A stretch of DNA of 6,038 nt from Dehalococcoidales bacterium (GTDB lineage Bacteria; Chloroflexota; Dehalococcoidia; Dehalococcoidales; RBG-16-60-22), in assembly GCA_030603605.1 (NCBI GenBank), contig JAUVXN010000074.1, positions 1 through 6,038 of the forward strand. The letters are read 5' to 3'. The position numbers and the translations under genes are program-made. Below, piece after piece: positions 1 through 5,439 of this stretch. Each line of letters starts with the position of its first letter. Within the stretch, counting starts at the first letter, position 1. The notes beneath the pieces were generated by a model, which had not been told where the DNA came from, ran no database searches, and worked only from the letters and a program-made list of their open reading frames with translations.

Positions 1-13
1 AAGCCAGATTGTT

Positions 14-62
14 AAATAAAGAAACCCCTGGGCGTGCGAATGGAGTTATGACCCTAAAGGGG
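14..62 (-). terminator. possible intrinsic terminator after tRNA-Asp
   Basis: On the minus strand, downstream of the tRNA, CCCCT (62-58) can pair with AGGGG (29-25). An inner GGG (54-52) can pair with CCC (32-30), leaving a 3-nt bulge. The hairpin is followed directly by the T-rich run TTTCTTTATTT (24-14). Position and T-tract fit a Rho-independent terminator. The stem is interrupted and the loop is long, so this is tentative. Confidence 0.35.
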
Positions 63-93
63 ATTAGCCGGAAACAACTTTACATAATCTAAG

Positions 94-167
94 CGACCCC
101 GGGGGGATTCGAACCCCCGATCTCCACCGTGACAGGGTGGCATGTTAGACCGCTACACTACGGGGCC
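94..167 (-). tRNA. tRNA-Asp (anticodon GTC)
   Basis: Read on the minus strand, this folds into a complete 74-nt cloverleaf. The acceptor stem GGCCCCG pairs with CGGGGTC with one G-U pair. The D arm is GTGT/ACAT. The anticodon stem CCACC/GGTGG encloses the loop CTGTCAC, giving anticodon GTC for Asp. The T arm GGGGG/CCCCC holds the loop TTCGAAT. The discriminator base is G, as expected for tRNA-Asp. The 3' CCA is not encoded (the genome continues CTT), so a CCA-adding enzyme is needed. It is divergent from the plus-strand genes and stands alone in the window. Confidence 0.97.
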
Positions 168-302
168 ATTCCAGTCAGTAAGAGTTTGGAAAGCTATAAA
201 GCCGTTATGAATCGCCCTCTTACTTAGCTAGAGTCTATCAGGGGTGGTATCTTGTGTCAAGGAGGCGCACCCATTCAGGCAGATAGAACCATGGATGGTG
301 TA

Positions 303-332
303 TTGTTTATGTTTTGTGGTTTGTGGTATAAT
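303..332 (+). promoter_or_regulatory. extended -10 promoter for rpsF operon
   Basis: A perfect TATAAT hexamer lies at 327-332, preceded by TG in the extended -10 position (TGGTATAAT from 324). A weaker -35-like TTGTTT lies at 303-308 with an 18-bp spacer. Transcription would start near 339, leaving a leader of about 22 nt before the bS6 ATG at 361. This is a typical sigma-70-type vegetative promoter. It also implies that the in-frame starts further upstream (244 and 331) are not translated. Confidence 0.72.
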
Positions 333-360
333 GGGCAAGAAAATTTTTCTGGGGAAACAG

Positions 361-699
361 ATGACGCCTAAGAAAGATAGTAAAGAAGCATTAAAGGTAG
401 AAGATAAACAACTGCGTGACTATGAATTGGTGTTTATTATCAGTCCAGAGGTTGAGGACGGGACTCTCGACGCCACAATCGATAATGTGAGCCAGTTTAT
501 TACCGGCAAAGGTGGCACTATTTCCGATGTAGAACGGTGGGGCAAGAGGAGACTAGCCTATCCTATAAAACATTTTCTGGAGGGTAGTTATGTGTTGTCT
601 CGGTTTAAGATGAAGCCTGTATGGAGCAAGGAACTGGAAGCGAACTTGCAAATTTCCGAGGAGATTCTGCGGCACCTGTTGATAAAAGTGGGTGGTTAA
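361..699 (+). CDS. rpsF: 30S ribosomal protein bS6
   Basis: This 112-residue protein is bS6, which binds 16S rRNA in the central domain (platform) of the 30S subunit as a dimer with bS18. The core begins at RDYELVFIISPEV and continues through the family-typical WGKRRLAYPIKHF and SYVLSRFKM segments to LLIKVGG. About 18 polar, lysine-rich residues precede the core, so it has a modest N-terminal extension compared with the usual 95-100 residues. I chose ATG 361 because the open frame extending up to 244 runs through the promoter at 303-332. ATG 361 also has a GGGGA at 351-355, a weak ribosome-binding site. It is first in the rpsF-ssb-rpsR group, with ssb 59 nt downstream. The family call is very secure; the exact start is less so. 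Confidence 0.95.
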   Translation: MTPKKDSKEALKVEDKQLRDYELVFIISPEVEDGTLDATIDNVSQFITGKGGTISDVERWGKRRLAYPIKHFLEGSYVLSRFKMKPVWSKELEANLQISEEILRHLLIKVGG

Positions 700-758
700 A
701 TTGGGAAGTTACCAGCTTCCACAGTTGTGTGGGGGAGGGTAAAAGGAGTCTTAGGAAA

Positions 759-1226
759 ATGCCAAGCTTAAATAAAGTGATAATCATAGGGAATATCGGG
801 GGTGAACCTGAAATGCGGTTTACTCCTAACGGGAAACCGGTAACCTCATTTCGCGTTGCCACCAACTGGATATCTACTACTCCTGAAGGTGAACGCAAAC
901 AAGAGACTGAGTGGTTTAGTGTAGTGACCTGGAATAAGTTGGCGGAACAGTGTAACCAGTTTCTGGCTAAGGGTCGACTGGTCTACGCTGAGGGTAGAAT
1001 ACATACCCGCACTTGGGAAAGTCAGGACGGACAGCAGCACTCCAGAACTGAAGTAATCGCCAACAAAGTAATATTTCTTGATAGGCGAGGACTAGCCCCA
1101 CTTCCCGAGGAGAAGGTAGGGGAAAGCAGTGGTGCTGAAGATAAGTTAGAGGAAAGTGGCGGTGCTGAAGATAAATTAGAGGAAAGTAGCGGTGCTGAAT
1201 TAAGCCCGGATGATATCCCATTTTAG
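759..1226 (+). CDS. ssb: single-stranded DNA-binding protein (SSB)
   Basis: This 155-residue SSB coats single-stranded DNA in replication, recombination and repair, and recruits partners through its tail. Residues 1 to about 110 form the OB fold, with recognisable VIIIGNIGGEPEMRFTPNG, VTSFRVATNW, TEWFSVVTWNKLAE and LVYAEGRI segments. The last residues, ELSPDDIPF, are the canonical acidic partner-binding tip. The linker (about 121-147) is built from 10-residue repeats of the type ESSGAEDKLE. The frame is open upstream to 621 inside rpsF. ATG 759 was chosen because the SSB homology starts there and AAGGAG lies at 742-747. Location between bS6 and bS18 is the classical arrangement. ssb probably shares the rpsF promoter. 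Confidence 0.96.
   Translation: MPSLNKVIIIGNIGGEPEMRFTPNGKPVTSFRVATNWISTTPEGERKQETEWFSVVTWNKLAEQCNQFLAKGRLVYAEGRIHTRTWESQDGQQHSRTEVIANKVIFLDRRGLAPLPEEKVGESSGAEDKLEESGGAEDKLEESSGAELSPDDIPF
1119..1199 (+). repeat. 30-bp in-frame tandem repeats in ssb linker
   Basis: About 2.7 copies of a 30-bp unit lie at 1119-1148, 1149-1178 and 1179-1199 (partial). Each encodes a variant of (G/E)ES(S/G)GAEDKLE. The copies differ at only a few bases, for example AAG/AAA for Lys and AGT/AGC for Ser. The period is a multiple of three, so gain or loss of a unit would change linker length without shifting the acidic tail out of frame. Confidence 0.9.
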
Positions 1227-1261
1227 ATAGAAATTAGGATTCAGGCTAAGAAGGGAAGCAC

Positions 1262-1558
1262 ATGGCGCAAGCTAGAGAAACGAAGGGCAGAAGATGGGAC
1301 AAGGCAAGATATGTACCCAGGCGTAAGATTTGTTCCTTTTGCAAGGATAAGGTTAAAACTATAGATTATAAAGACTCGGTAAAACTGCGCCACTATATAT
1401 CGGATAGAGGCAAGATTGAGCCTCGTCGCAGAACTGGTACTTGTGCCAAGCATCAGCGCCTTTTGGCAATGGCGGTAAAGAGAGCGCGGTATCTGGCTCT
1501 ACTGCCGTATGTGCCAGCTCATATCCGCGAGACAGGAGGCGCTGGTTTACGCAGTTAG
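1262..1558 (+). CDS. rpsR: 30S ribosomal protein bS18, zinc-binding type
   Basis: This 98-residue protein is bS18, the 16S rRNA-binding partner of bS6 in the 30S platform. Family hallmarks are [31 protein letters not shown] and the strongly conserved [13 protein letters not shown]. It has Cys24-x2-Cys27 and Cys61-x2-His64, a likely zinc site. Many bS18 proteins, such as that of E. coli, lack this set, so this is the C+ form. A 15-residue basic N-terminus precedes the core, and a short tail ends GGAGLRS. The ATG at 1262 is preceded by AAGGGA (1251-1256). It follows ssb by 35 nt. The usual next gene, rplI, is absent; rpmH follows instead. Confidence 0.97.
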   Translation: MAQARETKGRRWDKARYVPRRKICSFCKDKVKTIDYKDSVKLRHYISDRGKIEPRRRTGTCAKHQRLLAMAVKRARYLALLPYVPAHIRETGGAGLRS

Positions 1559-1641
1559 TTTTGGTGAGTTGGATACTCTCCTCTTTATCCTCCCATTAAT
1601 AAGTGAAGAGAGAGATAGTTTGTTTCCACCAGGGAGTTAGA

Positions 1642-1782
1642 GTGCCGAAAAGGACTTATCAACCAAAGAAAATCCCGAGAAAACGTGAGCATGGCTTTAG
1701 GGCGAGAATGAGCACCCGGTCTGGGCGAGCCGTCCTGAAAGCAAGGCGACTCAAAGGTCGTAAAAAACTGACGGTGGTATAA
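1642..1782 (+). CDS. rpmH: 50S ribosomal protein bL34
   Basis: This 46-residue, highly basic protein is bL34, a small 23S rRNA-binding protein of the large subunit. It reads [19 protein letters not shown], then [17 protein letters not shown] and [10 protein letters not shown], matching the family over its full length of 44-46 residues. The start is GTG at 1642, with AGGGAG at 1631-1636 spaced five bases away. The small size and GTG start make it easy to miss. It lies 83 nt after rpsR and 51 nt before the likely rnpA start, in the conserved rpmH-rnpA order. Confidence 0.96.
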   Translation: MPKRTYQPKKIPRKREHGFRARMSTRSGRAVLKARRLKGRKKLTVV

Positions 1783-1833
1783 CACTGGAAATAACCCCTC
1801 TACTGAGGGATAAATGAGTTAAGGGTGAGTGTA

Positions 1834-2196
1834 GTGAGGGGAGAACAATATCTTACCAAGACAGAGCAGTATGCATTAGTTTATAATAAAGGTGGCTCGT
1901 GGGCAAGTAAGTTAGTAGTGGTGAAGGCTTTATCTAACGGGCTTACCTTATCCAGGTATGGCTTTTCGGTTAGTCGGCGAGTAGGTAAAGCAGTGGTGAG
2001 AAATAGAGTGAAGCGTTTGCTTCGCGAAATCTTACGACTAACACCATTGCTGCCAGGGTGGGATATCATATTTATTGCCCGGCCTCTGGCAGCTAGTACT
2101 GATTATACTAATCTTGAAAAATCGGTTAAAGATTTGTTACGCCGAGCTCGAGTATTGGCAGGAGAGTATGAAGAGGTTTGCCTTAGAACTAATTAG
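1834..2196 (+). CDS. rnpA: ribonuclease P protein component
   Basis: This is the protein subunit of RNase P, which helps the catalytic RNA bind precursor tRNAs and remove their 5' leaders. With the GTG start at 1834 it has 120 residues, the usual size. The N-terminal part LTKTEQYALVYNKGGSW and the central RYGFSVSRRVGKAVVRNRVK contain the family signature. The RNR motif RNRVKRLLRE is at about residues 56-65. GWDIIFIARP and a basic C-terminal helix (LLRRARVLAG) follow. GTG 1834 has AAGGG at 1821-1825 at good spacing. An alternative GTG at 1825 would add three residues but has poor spacing. Its 3' end overlaps yidD by 29 nt. Confidence 0.94.
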   Translation: MRGEQYLTKTEQYALVYNKGGSWASKLVVVKALSNGLTLSRYGFSVSRRVGKAVVRNRVKRLLREILRLTPLLPGWDIIFIARPLAASTDYTNLEKSVKDLLRRARVLAGEYEEVCLRTN

Positions 2197-2377
2197 GCTT
2201 TATCAGTTAACCCTGTCGCAGGTTATGTTATCATCCTGCCGCTTTAGCCCCAGTTGCTCTCAATATACCTATGAAGCTATCTCAAAGTTTGGTTTTCTTA
2301 AAGGAGTATGGTTAGGAGTGAAGCGACTGGCTCGCTGTCATCCTTTCCGTGCCGGCGGCTATGACCCTGTGCCATGA
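2168..2377 (+). CDS. yidD: YidD family membrane protein insertion efficiency factor
   Basis: This 69-residue protein is YidD (DUF37), a small inner-membrane-associated factor that aids YidC-dependent insertion. The whole family signature is present: CRFSPSCSQYTYEAI, KGVWLGVKRLARCHPF and the terminal GGYDPVP. It has three conserved cysteines. An amphipathic N-terminal helix (FALELIRLYQLTLSQ) fits membrane attachment. ATG 2168 has AGGAG at 2160-2164, with unusually short spacing. Earlier in-frame codons back to 2075 lie within rnpA and lack homology. The start lies inside the last codons of rnpA, suggesting translational coupling. The family call is certain; the molecular mechanism of YidD is not settled. 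Confidence 0.95.
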   Translation: MKRFALELIRLYQLTLSQVMLSSCRFSPSCSQYTYEAISKFGFLKGVWLGVKRLARCHPFRAGGYDPVP

Positions 2378-2469
2378 AATAAACATACAATTTCCTTAAA
2401 AGCTTTAAAAGGGGGAAACTCCTTCAATTCAGCTCTGGTAGACAATTTCTTACTGGAGGGAGTAAATAA

Positions 2470-3606
2470 GTGTTTTTTAAGCTTGGTAAGTTGCTAACTG
2501 GTAAGATATTACTCTTGCTGGTTATACTTCTTGTGCTTAGCAGTGGGCTAACCGTTTCCGGCTGTGCCCAAACCGGCGCTGTAGCCAGGGGCTGGTCAGG
2601 AGGGCTAATAGCTGAGGACACTTTATTTTTGGGCTCTATGACGGGTAAGCTGGTAGCTATAGATGTATCAACTCATAATCGCCGGTGGCCCGATGTTCCT
2701 TTTGAGATGAAACAGACCGGCGGCTTTGGCTGTGCGCCGAGATCTACGGCGGTAGCCATATACAGCACTCCAGCCGTATCCGAAGAATTGGTTTACATTA
2801 GCGGCTATAACGGGAAAATTTACGCTATTAATACCGAGTCGGGTGCATTGAGGTGGGTGTATCCCCGTGAAGGGGAGCTTGAGCCCATCATCGGCGGACC
2901 TTTTGTCGCTTCAGATAAGCTCTATATTGGTAGTTCTGATGGCTGGCTTTACGCTCTGGATGCGGTTACCGGTGACAGGAAATGGGCGTTTGAAACTGGG
3001 GACAAGATTTGGTCAACCCCATCTATTGGCGGCGACACACTTTACGTTGGCTCCTTTGATAAAAAACTCTATGCCCTGGGGGCTGCCGATGGCAGCAAAA
3101 AGTGGGATTTTGAGACTGTAGGGGCGATTGCTTCCACTCCTCTGGTCTACGATAGCATGGTTTACATTGGTTCCTTTGATAGGCATCTTTATGCCCTAAA
3201 TGCTACCGATGGTAGTCTGAAATGGAAGTTCTTGGCTCAGAACTGGTTCTGGGCTAGCCCGGTGGCTTATGAGGGCGTTATCTATGCCGGTTCCCTTGAT
3301 GGCAAGGTCTATGCCCTGAAGGCCGAGAATGGGGATAAGATAGCCGAGTTTGACCTGGGAAGTCCGATTAGCTCATCGCCGACTTTAGCTGGTAGTTCAA
3401 TCATTGTCGCCACCCAGGAGGGGAAGATATACTCTCTGGATACCGGTAATTATCAGAAAAGACAGCTAACTAACCTGGAAGAAGAGATATATGCTCCCCT
3501 TTTTGTCAGTGATGGGGTTATCTATATACATTCCGATAAGGATACTCTCTACGCCGTGGACGCTCAGTCCGGAGTGACGCTGTGGAGTCTTTCATTAAAG
3601 AGTTAG
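2470..3606 (+). CDS. PQQ-like beta-propeller lipoprotein (BamB-like)
   Basis: This 378-residue secreted protein has a short basic N-terminus, a hydrophobic stretch (about 12-29) and a lipobox VSGC with Cys32. It should therefore be lipidated and held on the outer face of the membrane. The rest is eight PQQ-type propeller repeats of the form GSxDGxLYALDaxtGxxxW. They begin near residues 55, 111, 154, 194, 234, 274, 314 and 354, and the last six are spaced exactly 40 residues. The first blade carries a longer loop (about 74-98) with Cys88. Such propellers usually serve as protein-interaction scaffolds, as in BamB; no PQQ enzyme residues can be claimed. GTG 2470 has a GGAGG at 2455-2459. It lies between yidD and yidC and ends 14 nt before yidC, so a role in membrane-protein insertion or folding is plausible but inferred. 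Confidence 0.88.
   Translation: MFFKLGKLLTGKILLLLVILLVLSSGLTVSGCAQTGAVARGWSGGLIAEDTLFLGSMTGKLVAIDVSTHNRRWPDVPFEMKQTGGFGCAPRSTAVAIYSTPAVSEELVYISGYNGKIYAINTESGALRWVYPREGELEPIIGGPFVASDKLYIGSSDGWLYALDAVTGDRKWAFETGDKIWSTPSIGGDTLYVGSFDKKLYALGAADGSKKWDFETVGAIASTPLVYDSMVYIGSFDRHLYALNATDGSLKWKFLAQNWFWASPVAYEGVIYAGSLDGKVYALKAENGDKIAEFDLGSPISSSPTLAGSSIIVATQEGKIYSLDTGNYQKRQLTNLEEEIYAPLFVSDGVIYIHSDKDTLYAVDAQSGVTLWSLSLKS
2929..3606 (+). repeat. 120-bp coding repeats of the propeller blades
   Basis: The segment encodes consecutive 40-residue blades starting at 2929, 3049, 3169, 3289, 3409 and 3529 (the last one cut by the stop). The second and third copies are the closest, sharing GSFD..LYAL..a.DGS.KW.F with similar DNA. 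The later copies diverge. This is protein-level repetition from blade duplication, not a mobile repeat. Confidence 0.75.
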
Positions 3607-3620
3607 CGAGGTAGGTTTCA

Positions 3621-4586
3621 TTGGATATTGGAGCAATCTGGGATTTAATTATTCTGAGGCCAATGATAAATGTCCTGATTATGATATCTGGATATTTGTT
3701 AAATAACTTTGGGCTGGCTATCATTGCGCTGACTATTATTGTTCGCATATTGACCTTGCCACTTACCGTGAAGCAGCTCCGGGCTACTAAAGGCATGCAG
3801 GAGCTCCAACCCAAGCTTGCTGAACTTCAAAAGAAGCATGGCAAGGACAAGGCTAAAATGGCTCAGGAGCAAATGCAACTGTATAAAGAGTCCGGGGTAA
3901 GTCCTGCCGGTTGTATGTTGCCCATGTTAGTCCAGTTGCCTATCTGGATAGCTCTCTTCCAGTCAATTATTCGACTTTTAGCCGTAGTCCCCGAACAATT
4001 CCTGAGCTTATCCCGCTACCTCTACGCCTCCTGGCCATTAGTGTTTTACCTTGTGCCTCTGCAGAGCAAGTTCCTGTGGTTGGACCTGGCTACACCTGAT
4101 AAGTATCTTTTATTACCAATCCTTGTTGGCGGCAGCATGTGGTTGCAGCAGAAAATGGTAATGCCTACCACTACTGACCCCAGGATGCAGGCACAGAGCC
4201 GGATGATGCTGTGGATGATGCCACTGATGTTTGCTTTCCTTACCATGCAGTTTCCCAGTGGACTGGCTCTCTATTGGGTGGTTTCAAATGTTATTAGTGT
4301 TGCTATTCAGTATTATATGACTGGCTGGGGGGCACTCTTACCGGCATCAGCAAGGAAGCCGGTCGGTAGGGATAAGAGGTATATGAAACGTATCACCCAG
4401 GTAGAAGAAAAGCCTTTAGATTACGCTGATGTTGGGGCTGATATCGGAGTTGATGTTGGCGCTGATGTTGTTGAACCGGCTACTCCTCAGAAAGAAGGCG
4501 CCGCCGGTGGCGGCTATCCGGAAAAACTTAAAATGCTTAAGCCTCTGCCGAAAAGAGATAAACATCAACGGCGTAAGCGAAGATAA
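3621..4586 (+). CDS. yidC: membrane protein insertase YidC/Oxa1 family
   Basis: This 321-residue protein is YidC, which inserts and folds membrane proteins with or without SecYEG. It has the short form without the large periplasmic domain of proteobacterial YidC. The first core helix (about 28-46, GLAIIALTIIVRILTLPL) carries Arg42, the expected groove arginine. A charged coiled-coil cytoplasmic loop follows (about 52-90). Further membrane segments are at about 97-118, 137-150, 163-172 and 211-232, the last being the canonical FPSGLALYWVVSNVISVAIQ. The tail (about 240-321) has an alternating Gly/Ala/Asp/Val stretch and ends in a very basic KRDKHQRRKRR, suited to ribosome binding. The start is TTG 3621 with GAGGT at 3608-3612; Met15 is an alternative. 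The protein has no obvious cleaved signal peptide. Confidence 0.95.
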   Translation: MDIGAIWDLIILRPMINVLIMISGYLLNNFGLAIIALTIIVRILTLPLTVKQLRATKGMQELQPKLAELQKKHGKDKAKMAQEQMQLYKESGVSPAGCMLPMLVQLPIWIALFQSIIRLLAVVPEQFLSLSRYLYASWPLVFYLVPLQSKFLWLDLATPDKYLLLPILVGGSMWLQQKMVMPTTTDPRMQAQSRMMLWMMPLMFAFLTMQFPSGLALYWVVSNVISVAIQYYMTGWGALLPASARKPVGRDKRYMKRITQVEEKPLDYADVGADIGVDVGADVVEPATPQKEGAAGGGYPEKLKMLKPLPKRDKHQRRKRR

Positions 4587-4604
4587 TTATAAAGTGAGGT
4601 CACT

Positions 4605-5114
4605 ATGGAAGTGCCGGAGAATAAGGATGATATAGCTGAGGTAGCCAAGAGTGTCCTTGAGACACTTCTTAGCCTGATGGACGTATCAGCTTCCGTTATG
4701 CTTTCAACTGCACTCCTTTCTGGAGGAGGGGAAGAAGGAGCTGCTGACTCTATTACTCTTGAGATAGAAGGTGAGGACCTGGGTATTTTGATCGGGCGGC
4801 GTGGGCAGACCCTTTCTTGCCTGCAGTATATTGTCAGACTTATTGTCGGTCACCAGACGGAGGTATGGCTGCCGATAATAATTGATGTAGAAGGCTATAA
4901 GCGACGTCGCTATGATGCATTGCAGGCTATAGCCTGGCGAATGGCAGAGCTGGTAAAGACCAGGGGAGAGCCGCTTGCTCTGGAGCCTATGTCAGCTTTT
5001 GATAGGCGCATCATCCACCTTGCCCTGGCCGACCATCCTGATGTTACCACTCAGAGCAGTGGTGAGGGCGAGGCACGCAAGGTGGTTATTCTACCCAGAG
5101 AACAATTTGCCTGA
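4605..5114 (+). CDS. khpB: KH-R3H RNA-binding protein Jag/KhpB
   Basis: This 169-residue cytoplasmic RNA-binding protein of the Jag (SpoIIIJ-associated, KhpB/EloR) family normally follows yidC. The KH domain spans about 48-115, with the loop IGRRGQTL (GRRG at 64-67). The R3H domain spans about 120-165. It has Arg134-x3-His138 followed by HPDVTTQSSGEGEARKVVI, the typical R3H end. The family's extra N-terminal Jag_N domain is missing: residues 1-45 show only a helical, acidic stretch, making it shorter than the roughly 200-residue Firmicutes proteins. ATG 4605 has TGAGGT at 4595-4600. It starts 18 nt after yidC, so the two are co-transcribed. In other bacteria the family affects cell elongation and division, but its role here is unknown. 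Confidence 0.93.
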   Translation: MEVPENKDDIAEVAKSVLETLLSLMDVSASVMLSTALLSGGGEEGAADSITLEIEGEDLGILIGRRGQTLSCLQYIVRLIVGHQTEVWLPIIIDVEGYKRRRYDALQAIAWRMAELVKTRGEPLALEPMSAFDRRIIHLALADHPDVTTQSSGEGEARKVVILPREQFA

Positions 5115-5143
5115 TTGACTTACTGCTTGGAGTGTGCTAACCT
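5115..5143 (+). promoter_or_regulatory. promoter of the ileS T-box unit
   Basis: TTGACT (5115-5120) matches five of six bases of the -35 consensus. After a 17-bp spacer comes TAACCT (5138-5143), with TG in the extended -10 position (5135-5136). Transcription would begin near 5150, just before stem I of the T-box. The -35 begins immediately after the jag stop codon. ileS therefore probably has its own promoter rather than depending on the upstream genes. Confidence 0.65.
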
Positions 5144-5149
5144 TTAGCG

Positions 5150-5420
5150 GAAAAGGCAGTGACGGAGACGAGTAGGGAAGACAATGGTCACCCAGCGAGT
5201 CTGGTAGGGTGGAAGCAGATGTGACTGGCTCCCTGAAAATCCCTCCTGAGCCGCCAACCGAACAGTCATTATAGACTTGGTAGGCTTGGCCGGCAGCGTC
5301 AGCCGTTATCCGGGACGATGGCATATGGATGTGCCTTAAAGAAGTGCTCCTTCTTCGGAAGGAGAAGTAGGGTGGTACCGCGGGTTTGATATTTCCCGTC
5401 CCTAGGGGACGGGATTTTTA
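5150..5420 (+). promoter_or_regulatory. T-box riboswitch leader, isoleucine (specifier ATC)
   Basis: This untranslated leader senses uncharged tRNA-Ile and controls ileS. In stem I, GGAG (5164-5167) pairs with CTCC (5243-5246), and GGGA (5175-5178) pairs with TCCC (5230-5233). These frame a specifier loop with AGTA (5171-5174) opposite GAA (5235-5237). ATC at 5239-5241 is the specifier codon. The distal part shows AGCGAG (5194-5199) and GGTGGAAGC (5208-5216). A CTCCTTC-TTCG-GAAGGAG hairpin (5347-5364) is probably stem III. The T-box sequence AGGGTGGTACCGCGG is at 5369-5383. In the antiterminator, AGGG (5369-5372) pairs with 5400-5403 and GCGGG (5380-5384) pairs with 5395-5399. The bulge TGGT (5373-5376) would pair with the ACCA end of tRNA-Ile. 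Uncharged tRNA stabilises this fold and permits read-through. Confidence 0.95.
5394..5419 (+). terminator. T-box-controlled intrinsic terminator
   Basis: TCCCGTCCC (5394-5402) pairs perfectly over nine bases with GGGACGGGA (5406-5414) around a three-base TAG loop. Five T residues (5415-5419) follow. Bases 5395-5403 are also the 3' half of the antiterminator, so the two folds exclude each other. When tRNA-Ile is charged, transcription should stop here, about 20 nt before the ileS start. Confidence 0.95.
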
Positions 5421-5439
5421 TATAGAGGGGATTCTAATT

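Noticed and set aside
168..240. Minus-strand promoter for tRNA-Asp (TATAGC at about 193-198)
   Set aside because: There is a passable -10-like hexamer but no -35 element at suitable spacing, so it is not supported enough to list.
333..360. S6:S18-binding autoregulatory motif in the rpsF leader
   Set aside because: The leader inferred from the promoter is only about 22 nt, and I see no hairpin with the expected bulged CCG element, so I do not claim autoregulation.
291..371. Small plus-strand frame of 26 codons before rpsF, plus an AAGGAGG at 259-265
   Set aside because: The frame runs through the TATAAT promoter element and overlaps the bS6 start. The AAGGAGG has no start codon at proper distance leading to a sensible product.
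704..720. 5-bp hairpin GGAAG/CTTCC in the rpsF-ssb gap
   Set aside because: It is short with a 7-nt loop and no T-run; it could easily arise by chance.
605..898. 97-codon open frame on the minus strand
   Set aside because: It is antisense to the ends of rpsF and ssb, with no recognisable motif.
1796..1809. CCCTC/GAGGG mini-hairpin before rnpA
   Set aside because: It is only five base pairs, with no following T-run. It may affect rnpA translation slightly, but this cannot be supported from sequence alone.
2378..2469. Possible promoter or terminator in the yidD-propeller gap
   Set aside because: AT-rich partial palindromes around 2397-2415 do not form a clean stem with a T-tract, and no convincing -35/-10 pair was found. 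Only the ribosome-binding site at 2455-2459 is clear.
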